A stretch of 64,000 nucleotides of DNA. It comes from Phialocephala subalpina (Eukaryota > Ascomycota > Leotiomycetes > Helotiales > Mollisiaceae). Below the pieces are notes generated by a model, which made no database searches, was not told where the DNA came from, and saw only the letters and a program-made list of their open reading frames with translations. The stretch is taken from positions 1,318,882 through 1,382,881 of the forward strand of contig FJOG01000011.1 in the NCBI GenBank assembly GCA_900073065.1, written 5' to 3'. Both the position numbers and the translations under genes were made by a program. Below are positions 46,827-57,900 of the stretch, piece by piece; within the stretch, counting starts at the first letter, position 1, and each line of letters starts with the position of its first letter.

Positions 46827-47613
46827 ATTTCAAAGCCAGAAGGGTATATGAATAACAGTTTCGGAGACGGTGCAGCCCAGTATTGCGATCTCTGTCCTTT
46901 CGGTCGCCGGCCCGTACGTTAACGCTAAAAACCGCGGGGACGCTGTTGTGACACTGACTCCACACTGCACTAGTTTTTAGTCCAAGTTCGGATTGTTACC
47001 GAGTACGCGGAAGGATGCCATTGGTGTCTTCGGTTGCAGCAAAAGCAAGCTCGGGTCTTGGGCGTGCCCGTACAAATGTACTTGATACGTCGTACTACCC
47101 CATTGAGACTTGTGGGAATTGCTGCAGAGCCTACCTCTCAATGTAGCTCCCCTCCGACGAAAACCCGTAGCATACATATACCCACCAACCAAGACGGCTT
47201 TGCTGACCCAGCGCTTTGGAACATCCTCGCCCATGTTGGAAATTAACCTTACGTTTCTGACCCCAAAAATTCAAATATCGATTCATCATGTTGGGGTTGG
47301 GACTCGGACCCGAGAGCTACCCTAGCATCTCCCAGGCAGTGATCTACGCGACAGTTCTCATCAGGGAATTGCTGCAGAGCCTACCTCTCAATGTAGCTCC
47401 CCTCCGACGAAAACCCGTAGCATACATATACCCACCAACCAAGACGGCTTTGCTGACCCAGCGCTTTGGAACATCCTCGCCCATGTTGGAAATTAACCTT
47501 ACGTTTCTGACCCCAAAAATTCAAATATCGATTCATCATGTTGGGGTTGGGACTCGGACCCGAGAGCTACCCTAGCATCTCCCAGGCAGTGATCTACGCG
47601 ACAGTTCTCATCA
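46827..47613. other. Region between methyltransferase and P450
   Basis: Includes the third 250-bp duplication. A minus-strand frame at 46977-47234 (ending SFRVLGNNPNLD) is open for 85 codons but not recognised. No P450 N-terminus is found here. Confidence 0.5.
47114..47613. repeat. Perfect tandem duplication, 2 x 250 bp (third of four)
   Basis: Bases 47114-47363 and 47364-47613 are identical by direct reading. The second copy ends at 47613; P450-like coding sequence begins at the very next bases. Confidence 0.97.
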
Positions 47614-48978
47614 CGCAAAGGATCCAAGATACTACGATGCCTTTGGCATGGAATATGCCTCCTTCACCTCCTGTCCCAACGAGCTGCACCGTCTCCGTCG
47701 CGGGCCATTGAACAAGTTCTTTTCGCGGGCCATGGTGCTGGAATTGCAAAACATTGTGCAGGAGAAGGCTGACAAGCTATGTGCTCTGATCGCGAAGAAT
47801 TCAAAGGCGGGAGAAATGCTGGATATTCACCACGGATGCCGTGCTGTGTCGATTGATGTTATCACGGAATATATGTTCAGCAAGTGCTATGATCTTCTTG
47901 ATGCCCCGGATCTCGGCACCAATTTCTTCGAGCTGGTCAGAGGCATTGGCCCTGCGCTGTGGGTTTTCCAGCAGTGGCCACAGCTGAGAATCATGAACGG
48001 TCTTCCCCCATGGATGTTGAAAAAAATGAGTCCACCTCTTGCGCAGATCTTGAACCTGCAAGAAGTATGTCTTCCCCCAAAACTGCACTCCTCCCAAATC
48101 CCTCCCTAGGGTACCATTTGCTGACGAGAATTATAGCACGCCAAACAACAAATCCTCGTCGTCAAAGCCGATCTCGAGGCCGGCCGGGTCAACGATAAAA
48201 CGCGCACAACAATCTTCCACGAACTGCTGACGCCAAATTCCGAAGAAGGCTGGGTCCCCCCAACTCCAGATCAGATCAAATACGAAGCCTATGGCATCTT
48301 GGCAGCAGCAGCTGATACAACGGGCAATGGGTTGACGACAGGAGTATACGAGGTGATCAGGAACCCCAAGATCTACGCAAAGCTCACAGCAGAATTGAAG
48401 GCTGCATTTCCGGATCCAAATGCCAAGATGGAACTCACTGTTTTGGAACGCCTTCCATATCTGACGGGCGTCGTAAACGAATCCCTCCGCCTCTCCTTCG
48501 GCGTCATCTCCCGCCTCCCGCGCATAGTCCCCGCAGGCGGCGCCAAGTTCGAGGGCTACACCATCCCCGCCGGCTTCACCGTCTCTATGTCCTCCTGGGT
48601 CCTGCATCGGAACGAAGACTACTTTCCTCATGCTCAGGAGTTCATTCCTGAACGATGGGCGCTGACCAGCGACAAGCAGAAGATGTGGAAGGCGTTTGTG
48701 CCGTTTGGAAAAGGGAGCAGGATGTGTGTTGGGATGCCGTAAGTTCACTGCACCGATCCCTTGGAACTTATTCAGGATGGTTTGGGAGTGAAGGCTGACT
48801 GCATAGGCTTGCGTTTTGTGAGATGTACGTGACTCTAGGGTCGATCTTCCGAAGATTCGAGCACTTGAAAGGGAATGAACTAAGTGAATACGATTTGTTA
48901 TATGATGATTTCTTTGCTAGCCATCGGCCGATGGATGCTGTCAAGTTTCATGTTATTGAGCAGGATTTGAAGGAATAA
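47614..48978 (+). CDS. Cytochrome P450, N-terminus missing
   Basis: Haem monooxygenase. Frame-compatible P450 sequence starts at the end of the duplication with AKDPRYYDAFGMEYASF, which in full-length fungal P450s lies about 90-110 residues in, so the membrane anchor and first helices are absent. Exons about 47614-48064, 48137-48738 and 48807-48978 join in frame (first ATG in the homologous part at 47648). Motifs: I-helix AAADTTG, ExxR as ESLRL, PERW, and haem loop FGKGSRMCVG. The C-terminus (DAVKFHVIEQDLKE) is normal. The first 100 residues may be lost to a wrong assembly join or to a true truncation; as it stands it lacks a start and anchor. It neighbours a divergent UMTA methyltransferase. 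Confidence 0.85.
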
Positions 48979-49479
48979 AGGACACGGGGATAAGAGGTGC
49001 GGAATGAATATGATTTGATGCCTGGCAGTTGGCGTGCGGGCTATGAAAGCGAGCAAAGCGAGGCGTGGTTGAGTGATATCTTGATGCATGCGGCGATGAC
49101 GGGTTCTTCTATTAGGAAACCATCTTTGTATTCATGCGCTTGGGGCAACAATTTTCGTACAACCTAAAATAGTCAGCAAAGTTTTTATGAGAGTAAGAGA
49201 TCAGATATTTGGTTGCTATGTACACGAGAAGCAGCTCCTTGAGAAAATTGTGAGGATCAAGAGCAGAAATAATCTTGCAGAAACTTTTAACTTCCTCTGC
49301 GATTGATTATAAAGTGCGGCCATCGAGAAATATAAGATCATGCACAAACTCAATTTATAATACAAGTAAGAAACATCTCGCAAATGTCCACCCCTCCCTC
49401 ATGCATCCCCCACACTCGAGAACTTTCAGCCTACAACAACCACCGCCCGACACGTCAAGCATGATCACCACACAGACTT
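48979..49479. other. Intergenic region, no gene seen
   Basis: The 3' flanks of the P450 and of the secreted-protein paralogue converge here. No open frame with a domain. Confidence 0.5.
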
Positions 49480-50298
49480 TCAGCTCTTCGCCAAATCAAT
49501 ATCCAACCACCTCGCCTCCAGCTGCCTTGCCTCGGCATCCTTCAATTCTCGCTTTTGGACATCATGCAAAGCCGTTAGGTTGCCGGCGTTCATACCGCTG
49601 GCAACTGCGGCCTCGTCTATCATCCCATTAGTACCGTGCAAAGTTTTGTGCTACAGAAAGGTTTTGGGGCTGTAGTAGGAATGGATTAGGAGTGCGGAAG
49701 TGGGACGTACAATCACGCAAGTGGATGTCGAGCATAGCATTCGTTTCTTCGATGGCTTGGTATTCTCGTTCGCTGATCAGGCCTTCGGCAAGGTTACGCT
49801 TGGGGTCGTTGCGACACTGGCTAAAGTCAGTTTCTGTCCTATGTCATCGATGTTTGGACCCTGAGAAGTAGGATGTCAGAAGGAAAGACTTACGCATGAC
49901 TCGATGGAAAATCCATTCTTATGATTCTTGGAAAGCACTCCGGTTGGGTCGGGGGCAATCGTCGCACAATATCCAGCATTCGTGTATGGCTCGCAATGGT
50001 ACCTGTTCCCGTAAGTTAGGTGCTCATACGAGCGAGGGACAGAGAGGGAAATACCATTGTTTCCAAGCCTAACATATTCGACGTGTACTGGCGCATCAGA
50101 GCATCCGAGTTCGGGACAAGTACAGACTTGTTCTCTGGAACAAGTGTCGGCTGCTAAAATACATTGAGGGTTTACTGTCATCTACCGGTGGTCGCCTCCG
50201 CGTGGAAGGCTGATGAATGCTAAGGCGTAGCCAGGGCAGACGTCGGCGAAGGTGAAATGTGCGAGGAGGAAGGAGACGAGAAGGATTGCGATATGCAT
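49480..50298 (-). pseudogene. Damaged paralogue of the secreted Cys-containing protein
   Basis: The start at 50298 codes a signal peptide (MHIAILLVSFLLAHFTFA). Later exons closely match the gene at 34919-35714: SDAPVHVEYVRL against PAPVHVDKVQV, CRNDPKRNLAEGLISEREYQ against CRNDGKRNLDLNLISEREYL, and NAMLDIHLRDYEAAVASG. An extra intron (49617-49710) splits the final helix after LDIHLRD. A TAG stop follows RGGDHR about 38 codons in and is one C-to-T change from CAG. The exon 1-2 splice phase also fails with the obvious sites (donor GTATTT, acceptor AACAG). A missed intron could rescue it, so pseudogene is likely but not certain. The shared promoter element is intact. Confidence 0.65.
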
Positions 50299-50873
50299 TG
50301 TGAGTTTTGGCGTTAAGGTTGCAATAGAGTGCTTATTCGGTATGTATGAGACGTGAAACAAGAGCTTTGTTGAATACTTGTGATGAGATAGTAGATGACT
50401 ATGAGATCGTGATAAGAGTTGAAAGATCTTTTGTGACGTTAAGAGGATGATGAGAATGGCTCGTGCTCGAGACTTAAATACTGTTCAATTAGTATCTTGA
50501 CTCGAATCAGGTTTCTCCCTTGACTCACTGGAGGGAATGAAGCCAGAATTCAATCTCATAGAGCCAAATGAACGTCTCTCATCGACTCACTCACTTCAAG
50601 AGTCCAAGAGTGATTCACGGATAGCTTCATGACCGTCGAGGATGAGAGGCTTTCTGAACTTCAAATGCAGGTAGGTGCTTGCCATCCATGAACCCCAACC
50701 ACTATCTTGCATTACAAACATTGATAGCCAAAGTCTGGTCTCAAAACGATCACTTCAAAGAAAGGGTGTTAGAGACTTCGTAGGAAGGATACATCGAACG
50801 ATGAAATTCAAATCGCTGTATTCATATACCACATAGAAACATCATAACATCTCTAGTATACAACTCGAGTGGT
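50299..50873. other. Intergenic region, no gene seen
   Basis: Contains the promoter of the secreted-protein paralogue. Otherwise unremarkable DNA up to the end of the catalase gene. Confidence 0.5.
50473..50484 (-). promoter_or_regulatory. Shared promoter element, second copy
   Basis: ACAGTATTTAAG on the minus strand, about 175 bp before ATG 50298. It is identical to the element at 35856-35867 in front of the intact paralogue. Confidence 0.55.
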
Positions 50874-52598
50874 CTAGTGAGCAGCAACACCATTAGCGTG
50901 ACCATTCACGCCATTGACACCATTGGTCTTTGAGAAGGCCCCATGGCTCCCCTTGACTGGCGCGCCATTGCTCTCAGATGCTCCCAAATTGCTCTTCATC
51001 CCATTCGCAGTCTTCCTTATCTTGCCCATGCCGTTGTGAGTACCGTTGAATGTGAGATCAGCGATGCCGTTATAGCCCTTGACACCAGTCGCCTTCTCCA
51101 ATCTCGAAGCCAAATCCTCGCTGACTTCTCTGAAGATACCGATCTGGCGCTTGATAATCTCCTTGTCCTTGCAGTTCTCCATGTGACCAGATACGTTGTT
51201 GATCCATCTCTCCTTAGCCTTTGCATCGAAAACCTTCTCCCATAGTGCTCTTGGGGCATTGAAATCCTCCTCCCTGATCTCAGACAAGAACGTAATCGCG
51301 TCCCCAGTGAATTGTCCGTGCAACTTATCAAGATTGACGGTACGTTCGCGGAAATGGATGGGCTCGATGCTGGAGATGTAGTTGGGACGAGATCCTTGGT
51401 TGAAGAATGCCATGCCTCCGTCACGTTGGAAGTTCGCGAAGCGATAGTTGGTTCGAGGAGCGTTTACGGGCAATTGCTGATAGTTGACGCCAATGCGGTG
51501 GCGGTGTGCATCGGGGTAGGAGAATAGTCGTGATTGCAGCACCGGATCGGCTGATGGCTCGATGCCTGGAACCATGTGGGAAGGGTTGAAAGCCACTTGC
51601 TCGATCTCGGCAAAGTAGTTCTTGGCGTTCTCGTTCAAGGTGAATTCTCCCACCTCTCGGAGGGGGAATTGCTTCTGTGGCCAAACATGAGTGAGATCGA
51701 AGATGTTGACCTTCTGCTTCTCCCACAGCTCCTCAGCTTGGGCGGCAGTCATAGTCTGCACCTCAAGGATCCATTTGGGGAAGTCGCCATTCTCGATAGC
51801 CTCGTAGAGATCCTTCTGTGAGTAGTCGGGGCCCTTGGTGGTAGACTCTTCTTGAGTGAAGAACTTGGTGCCTTGTTGGGACTTCATGTGGAATTGGCAA
51901 TAGACCCAGTCGCAATTCTTGTTGACGAGCTTGGTGGTATGGCCATAGTAGCCGTGCATGTGGCGGTAGCCATCTGGAATTCCTCGATCGCCCATAAGAA
52001 TCATAACTTGGTGGACAGACTCGGGGTTCTGGGAAAGGTAGTCCCAGAATGCAGTCGAGTCATCGGCGTGTGTGAGGTGGGTAGATGGGTCGCGCTTCTG
52101 AGTATGAATGAAGTGTGGGAATTTGGCTGGGTCGCGCAAGAAGAAGGCGGGTGTGTTGTTGGCGACAACATCCCAGTTTCCTTCGTTGGTCTTGAACTTT
52201 ACGGAAAAGCCTCGAGGGTCTCGAGCGCAGTCGTGAGAGCCGGACTCACCACCGACGGTGGAGAATCTGACGGTGACTGGGCACTCAGCTCCCTCCTTGA
52301 ACATGTCTGCGAGACAGAGGTCCTCGAGAGAGTTTGTGGTCTTGTATATGCCATAAGCTCCGGAGCCCTTGGCGTGGACAACTCGCTCGGGAATACGCTC
52401 GCGGTCGAAGTGTGAAAGGAGGTCGATCAGGTGGAAGTCTTGCAACAACAGAGGTCCGCTCCCGCCCATTCGCTGGGTCTCGTATGGGTGTGGCATAGGG
52501 ACGCCATTGCTGGTTGCGTAAACGGTGTCCTGAGATTTAGCAGCTCTATCATCCTGATAGCTGCGCATGCTGTCGCCGCTGGTAGTTTGTCCTGACAT
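50874..52598 (-). CDS. Haem catalase, small-subunit type, 574 aa
   Basis: Monofunctional catalase converting hydrogen peroxide to water and oxygen. A single exon gives 574 aa. The catalytic His is in RVVHAKGSGAYG (H75) and the distal Asn in DVVANNTPAFFLRD (N147/N148). The proximal haem Tyr is in RLFSYPDAHRHR. HMHGYYGHTTKL and NPSHMVPGIEPS are also typical. The length and lack of a flavodoxin-like C-domain fit small-subunit (clade 3) catalases. The last 60 residues are a low-complexity Asn-Gly-Val tail ending in AAH, so no clear PTS1. The start is MSGQTTSGD at 52598, with no signal peptide. All active-site residues are present. Confidence 0.95.
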   Translation of the reverse strand: MSGQTTSGDSMRSYQDDRAAKSQDTVYATSNGVPMPHPYETQRMGGSGPLLLQDFHLIDLLSHFDRERIPERVVHAKGSGAYGIYKTTNSLEDLCLADMFKEGAECPVTVRFSTVGGESGSHDCARDPRGFSVKFKTNEGNWDVVANNTPAFFLRDPAKFPHFIHTQKRDPSTHLTHADDSTAFWDYLSQNPESVHQVMILMGDRGIPDGYRHMHGYYGHTTKLVNKNCDWVYCQFHMKSQQGTKFFTQEESTTKGPDYSQKDLYEAIENGDFPKWILEVQTMTAAQAEELWEKQKVNIFDLTHVWPQKQFPLREVGEFTLNENAKNYFAEIEQVAFNPSHMVPGIEPSADPVLQSRLFSYPDAHRHRIGVNYQQLPVNAPRTNYRFANFQRDGGMAFFNQGSRPNYISSIEPIHFRERTVNLDKLHGQFTGDAITFLSEIREEDFNAPRALWEKVFDAKAKERWINNVSGHMENCKDKEIIKRQIGIFREVSEDLASRLEKATGVKGYNGIADLTFNGTHNGMGKIRKTANGMKSNLGASESNGAPVKGSHGAFSKTNGVNGVNGHANGVAAH

Positions 52599-53121
52599 GT
52601 TGAAAGATATTCAAATTGTATGGAATGTCTCGTATAGAAAGTGACTTATTGAAATCAAATAAAATCAAAGACCAACAACATTGATATAAGTCTGACGTTT
52701 GCCCCCAGTAGCTCGTGGTAGCTATCATGATCTCATGGATGAAATATGCATCCCATCTGATCCGCGGAAATTGCACACTGGTGCACGACAAGTCTTCGAT
52801 CCCGAAGCACCTTGTAGACTAGCTGTTACACTGGCGTCGGCTCTTTAACGCGGGAAGCTGGGCTGAGATCGAGAACATCGAGGGATGGATCTTACATAAG
52901 AGGACGCAGGACTCCGAGTGGTCGAGATATGCCATGTCCACACAAATTTGAGAACGCTGAAACTACCCGTCTTGGATGCTGCGTTTGTCAACTTCGATTG
53001 AGGCTCAGCCGGTGCATTCTGACAGTAAATTTCAGCTGCAGATTCGGTAGCGATATGAAATTCGTGGGGTCTAGCGCGGGCTATCCTCTGAAATTCTTGA
53101 CGGCGGTTTTAAAAAGACGCA
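52599..53121. other. Catalase promoter and region before duplication 4
   Basis: The upstream DNA of the catalase gene. A frame ending in duplication 4 begins near 53085 (GLSSEILDGGFKKTQADN); see the findings. Confidence 0.45.
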
Positions 53122-53621
53122 AGCAGACAACGTGGGATTATTCTCGAAAGATCCGAATGCCGAGACATATCCGAGATATATATTAATCGCTGGTGGAGGT
53201 CGTGGCAACCCCGTCGTGGGGCTTGTAGTTGAAGAGACGTCAAAAATCGACGACGTCAACATTAACTCAGCGAGAGGAGCGCCTACGCAGGCAACCCCCA
53301 TTTGCCTCCGTGGGATACGATTGGAATGGCAACAGGCCACAAGGCATCAACACATATAACCAAGCCCTTATAGCAGACAACGTGGGATTATTCTCGAAAG
53401 ATCCGAATGCCGAGACATATCCGAGATATATATTAATCGCTGGTGGAGGTCGTGGCAACCCCGTCGTGGGGCTTGTAGTTGAAGAGACGTCAAAAATCGA
53501 CGACGTCAACATTAACTCAGCGAGAGGAGCGCCTACGCAGGCAACCCCCATTTGCCTCCGTGGGATACGATTGGAATGGCAACAGGCCACAAGGCATCAA
53601 CACATATAACCAAGCCCTTAT
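53122..53621. repeat. Perfect tandem duplication, 2 x 250 bp (fourth of four)
   Basis: Bases 53122-53371 and 53372-53621 are identical by direct reading. One frame in the unit reads VGLFSKDPNAETYPRYILIA and continues GGGRGNPVVGLVVEE, which looks protein-like but is not recognised. The second copy abuts the AT-rich block. Confidence 0.97.
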
Positions 53622-54350
53622 CTAATTAAACGGTATTTGTATATTTACTTTTTAAGTAATTTAGATTAATAATAATTATTTAATTAATTGATTTATATAA
53701 GTAATAATTTTAATATTCTTATTAATAAGTAATTTAGATTAATAATAATTATTTAATTAATTGATTTATATAAGTAATAATTTTAATATTCTTATTAATA
53801 AATAAATTAAATCAAATTGAAGTTTTTCGGATTATATAAAAGGGGCGTTTATACCCAAAAAAAATAAAAGTATTTATATAAAAAGGAAAGGTTTTACGAA
53901 TAAAAAATATTCTTAGAAATAAAAATAAAATAAATTTTTTAAATTTTTTTAAAAAATATAAATAATATTTAATTAATTATATTATATATTTCAAAATTAT
54001 ATAATTTGTTTAATATTTATATTTATAATTTGTTTTTATTTTAAATATAAAAATATAATTCGAAAAATTATATTCTTATAAATAAGATTAATAAAATAAA
54101 AATAAACGAAATTTCTTTTTAATAAAATAAAAATTTAAAAAAATTTATTTATTTAAATTAATAAAAATAATATTCGTTTAAAAATATTTATAAGAAACTT
54201 TAATCAAATAATAAATTTGGTTTATATAATAAATTTCATTAACTAGTTTATAAAGATATTTATTTACTTTTATATATATTATAAAAAAAAATTTCATTAA
54301 ACGATTTATATATTATAAATATTATATATATTATTTCCAATAGGAGTATA
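53622..54350. other. Extreme AT-rich block
   Basis: About 730 bp made almost only of A and T with few C or G, sharply edged on the left at the end of duplication 4 and fading by 54,360. No coding frame, tRNA or LTR is recognisable. It could be an old RIP-exhausted repeat, an AT-isochore piece or inserted organelle DNA. Confidence 0.8.
53654..53799. repeat. 73-bp tandem repeat in the AT-rich block
   Basis: A unit beginning AAGTAATTTAGATTAATAAT is repeated with a 73-bp period (starts 53654 and 53727), nearly unchanged. Confidence 0.85.
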
Positions 54351-54973
54351 TTATACTATATTGAGTTAATATTACTGGTGTTATTGTAAAGGCACCTATT
54401 GATTCAATCTTATCAGTAAAAATTCATATCATTGCAAGGGCTGCAAGAAGGCAGCGGTAAAGCTGTGTCTGGCTTACTGCAATCGAATGGCGGGGCTTTT
54501 TCAGGGGCTTCGCGTACCATTTTTGAAGCGTCGCCATTCAGCGCCACAAAACAAGATTTCCCTTAAATTCACCGTATTTCTTTTAATAAGAGACTACGAA
54601 TACTCGCGACCGCGCATTACATGATCTACAAACTTTAGAATAACTTTCTCGTCTTCAAGAAACCGATTCTTATATATACAAAGGGCTTCTGAGATGAGGG
54701 ATTTCGCTAGTCAGCCTTGTTCTTCAACTCTTGGCTGGTGTCAGCCAATAGCTGTCTTGTGATTACGCCATGGCTATGATGTAGGCAATAAGCAGCATCT
54801 CACTGGTTGCAGGTCTTCAGTGTTCCAAATCAGTTAGGCGTCGAGCTGTGGCTATGTCTTGAGGCTGAGGATTGCTTTGCCTACTTAAGTTTCGAGCCAG
54901 CCTCACGCGGAAAGGAGATCAGACAGCTTTTCGATATCATACAGCTCTGATATCGACTGATCAAGTCTCGGGT
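54351..54973. other. Intergenic region, no gene seen
   Basis: Normal-composition DNA between the AT-rich block and the DUF6590 gene. No recognisable gene. Confidence 0.5.
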
Positions 54974-57900
54974 ATGGCGACCAGAAATAGACGTAGACAT
55001 TCGGATCAGGCCGGAGAATACAACTGGTCGGACTGGTCATGGGAAGAAAATCATGCAAAGTACTGGAGATATCGATTCAACTCGAAAGGTTAGTTGAAAC
55101 CAAATACTCTTTCCGTGATATCATTCGTTTTTCAATCATCCACCAATGGGTTTTCCCTGTAATTTTCAATCTCAACTCTGCTGACAATTCATTTCTCCAG
55201 GCGAAAAGGTCTGGGATAGCCATGCCAGCTCCGCAACATCAGACGCGGCACCTCAAGGAGAGTACGATCCATCTGGCAGCACCGACATCACCAGTTTTGC
55301 CAGCTCTTCCAGCTCTTCCCAAAACCAGTACTACAACAATGATGACTACCATCAATACAATGATCAGACGCAACTTGATGATACGATTGATATTCTGGAG
55401 GAAGAATTTGCGAAGACGACTTTGACAGACCTGGATAGTGCCATTGACCCGTCGAACTACTATCGTAAAGATGACCGTAACGCCCGAGATACGTTCGGGG
55501 ATGAGGAAGACGTACCCTATCTCGGCCAATCATATGACTCTGCGGCCACAGTTGCCCAAGGTAAGTATTTGATGGATCATGGCATTGCCGATACTAACGA
55601 GGTACTAACTCATTTAGCCACCCACAGCTCCAGTCGCCGAAGGAGTGATTTGCTAGCTCCGACGCCACCTGCGCCACTGCGACTGCCAAGTGATCTTTCA
55701 ATTTCACCACAAGATGTCCACAAGGAGATCACAGGCGCAAAAGGAAAGCATGAGAAACTTGATCGGGGTACGTATACAAGCTAGTACTTAACAACGATAC
55801 TCATTCAAACAGGGTTCAGGGTCCATCATTCCAAGTCATTCCAGCCTGGTCACGTGAGCTCAATACATTCCTAATCTGGAGATTTTACTCACAGAATAGA
55901 TTTTCAAAGTCATTTGGGCGGAACCTGCGGGCGAGACGTCAAAATGGAAAACTTCGTCGATAACCGATGTTACCAGCGAGGGATGGACTGTCCAAAAAAG
56001 CGAATATGGAGCAAGGGTATATTCTAGTGTGCGGCGGTTCGTGATCGTAGATACTAAGAAAGGTTATTCCAACTGCGTGTAGGTTATAGGCACAGTACAC
56101 CCCTCTTACCGCCAGAAACTAACTTCCGTAGGCCAATTCTGACATACCAACGCCGTGGCTTTTTAAAATCAGGAGCCCATCCCGAAGATCATGCGGTTAT
56201 ATACACCAGTGATAAGCCTCCAAATGAGGCCGTGACACCGACTCTTACCCCTATTCATGTTCAGAGCAAGACGCCCCGAGACAAACTCCAGCCATTATCG
56301 TTTGTTAATTATGCAAAGATTTACACCGTTGAGCATAATGTCAAGGTCATGTTCATTGGTTGGATTGCGAACGAGTCGCAGCGTTCTTTCGCCAAGGACT
56401 TCGACTATGTTTGGAAAGGCCACAGACAAATGTCGAGAGGAGACGTTGCCGACACGAGGGAGGAACAAAGCCGGGGCTTATGGAAGCAAAAGTTACCTGT
56501 TCACTCTGCCAAGCCAGTGTTTAGACACACACAAAATCCAGCTGGCACAGGTACGACCTTGCAACACCAGGCTGTCTATCCAAATAGAATGGCATCTCGA
56601 CAATTTGACAACACCGCTTCCGATGAAGCGAATTCTATGAGGAACGCCATCCTCTCAGCTGATCCAATACCCCCCGCAATTTCAAAATCTCCTCTCATTG
56701 AACCAGAAAGTCCATTTAACATTAAATCAAACTTTGAGACGACTGAGACGAGTCAAGGTTTCCAGGTCGACTTGAGATCGGAGATTAAATCAACGATTGC
56801 AGACAGGGATGACCTTAACTCGTTGTCTCTGACAAGAAGGACACAGCAACAAACAACTGCAGAAGAACATCTTGGAATATTGTTTGCCGAAAGAGAAGAG
56901 CTTGTACCGGCTTGCGAAGAGGTATTGACAAAATTGGGAAGAGATAAATTTGTCGAGACCTTTCAAAAGCTATTGAAAAGATTCTATCTAGATATCTTGC
57001 CGCATGCAACAACGGATGCTCAAATGGCTCTATTGCATTTATTCCGGAGTCGTTGGGCTAGAATCAGGATTGCAGAGCATGTAGTGGATATTCTACGCCC
57101 ACAGACTGAAGATATGACGGCACAGAATGGGATATCCCTAATCTACGATAAAGCGTCTGAGTTTTCCGTGAGATTTGAGCAAGAGGTGAGCGCGGGACAG
57201 AAACTACGCGACCTTCAGAATTGGATCCCCGCCGAAGCTGACTGCAATGCCGTGGCACCTCCGGAAATTTCAGACTTTGATGACACCATGATGCATAGAA
57301 ATATCGGCCGTGAGGATGAATACGACCATGACAATGACGATGAAGATGACGATGAAGGTGATAACGAAACCCCAATCAAAGGATTGCCAAAGATCTCAGA
57401 AATGGAATGCTTCTTGACCAAAGGCGAAGCGTTCCAAAATTTTCACACTCACCTACGATTGTCTTTATTGCCAGCATCATTAGCGTCCTTGACGCGGATT
57501 ATTATGTCCATTCCGAATGACCGGATATGGTTCTCTAGAGAAGATGACCACTATTTCTGGAACAAAGCAAAACTTTATATCGAGGAGAGTACTGGCTACA
57601 ATTGGAATTGGTGGCCTTTGCAGCAACCGATGCGCAGACTCGAAGAAGCAGAAACACGGATACATTGGCATTGTGTAAGTGCTCTCATGTGCTAATATCA
57701 GAGGACCAATTCACGTTCTAATCGGAGAGCAGCATTGTGGCAAACTTTTATGGGCCGAATTGCCATCTTCCCAAGTTAAGAATTACCAAGCACTCCTTGA
57801 ACATCGCTGCAAACAATTGCAACACAGACATTTGTGTAAACTGAAAGGTTTGAAGTCGACCGGAAAGCTAGGCCTCGCCAGTTTCGTCCAAGCTGCATCC

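Noticed and set aside
47285..47363. tRNA-like GGTTGGGACTCGGACCC string
   Set aside because: It has a TPsiC-like look but cannot be folded into four arms by hand, and it lies in the duplicated unit.
47110..47575. Two near-identical plus-strand frames
   Set aside because: They are the same frame read in both copies of the third duplication and have no homologous look.
51852..52415. 187-codon plus-strand frame
   Set aside because: Antisense shadow of the catalase gene, which is fully explained on the other strand.
53229..53609. 126-codon frame running across the duplication junction
   Set aside because: It exists only because the second 250-bp copy shifts frame at 53371/53372, so it is probably made by the assembly join.
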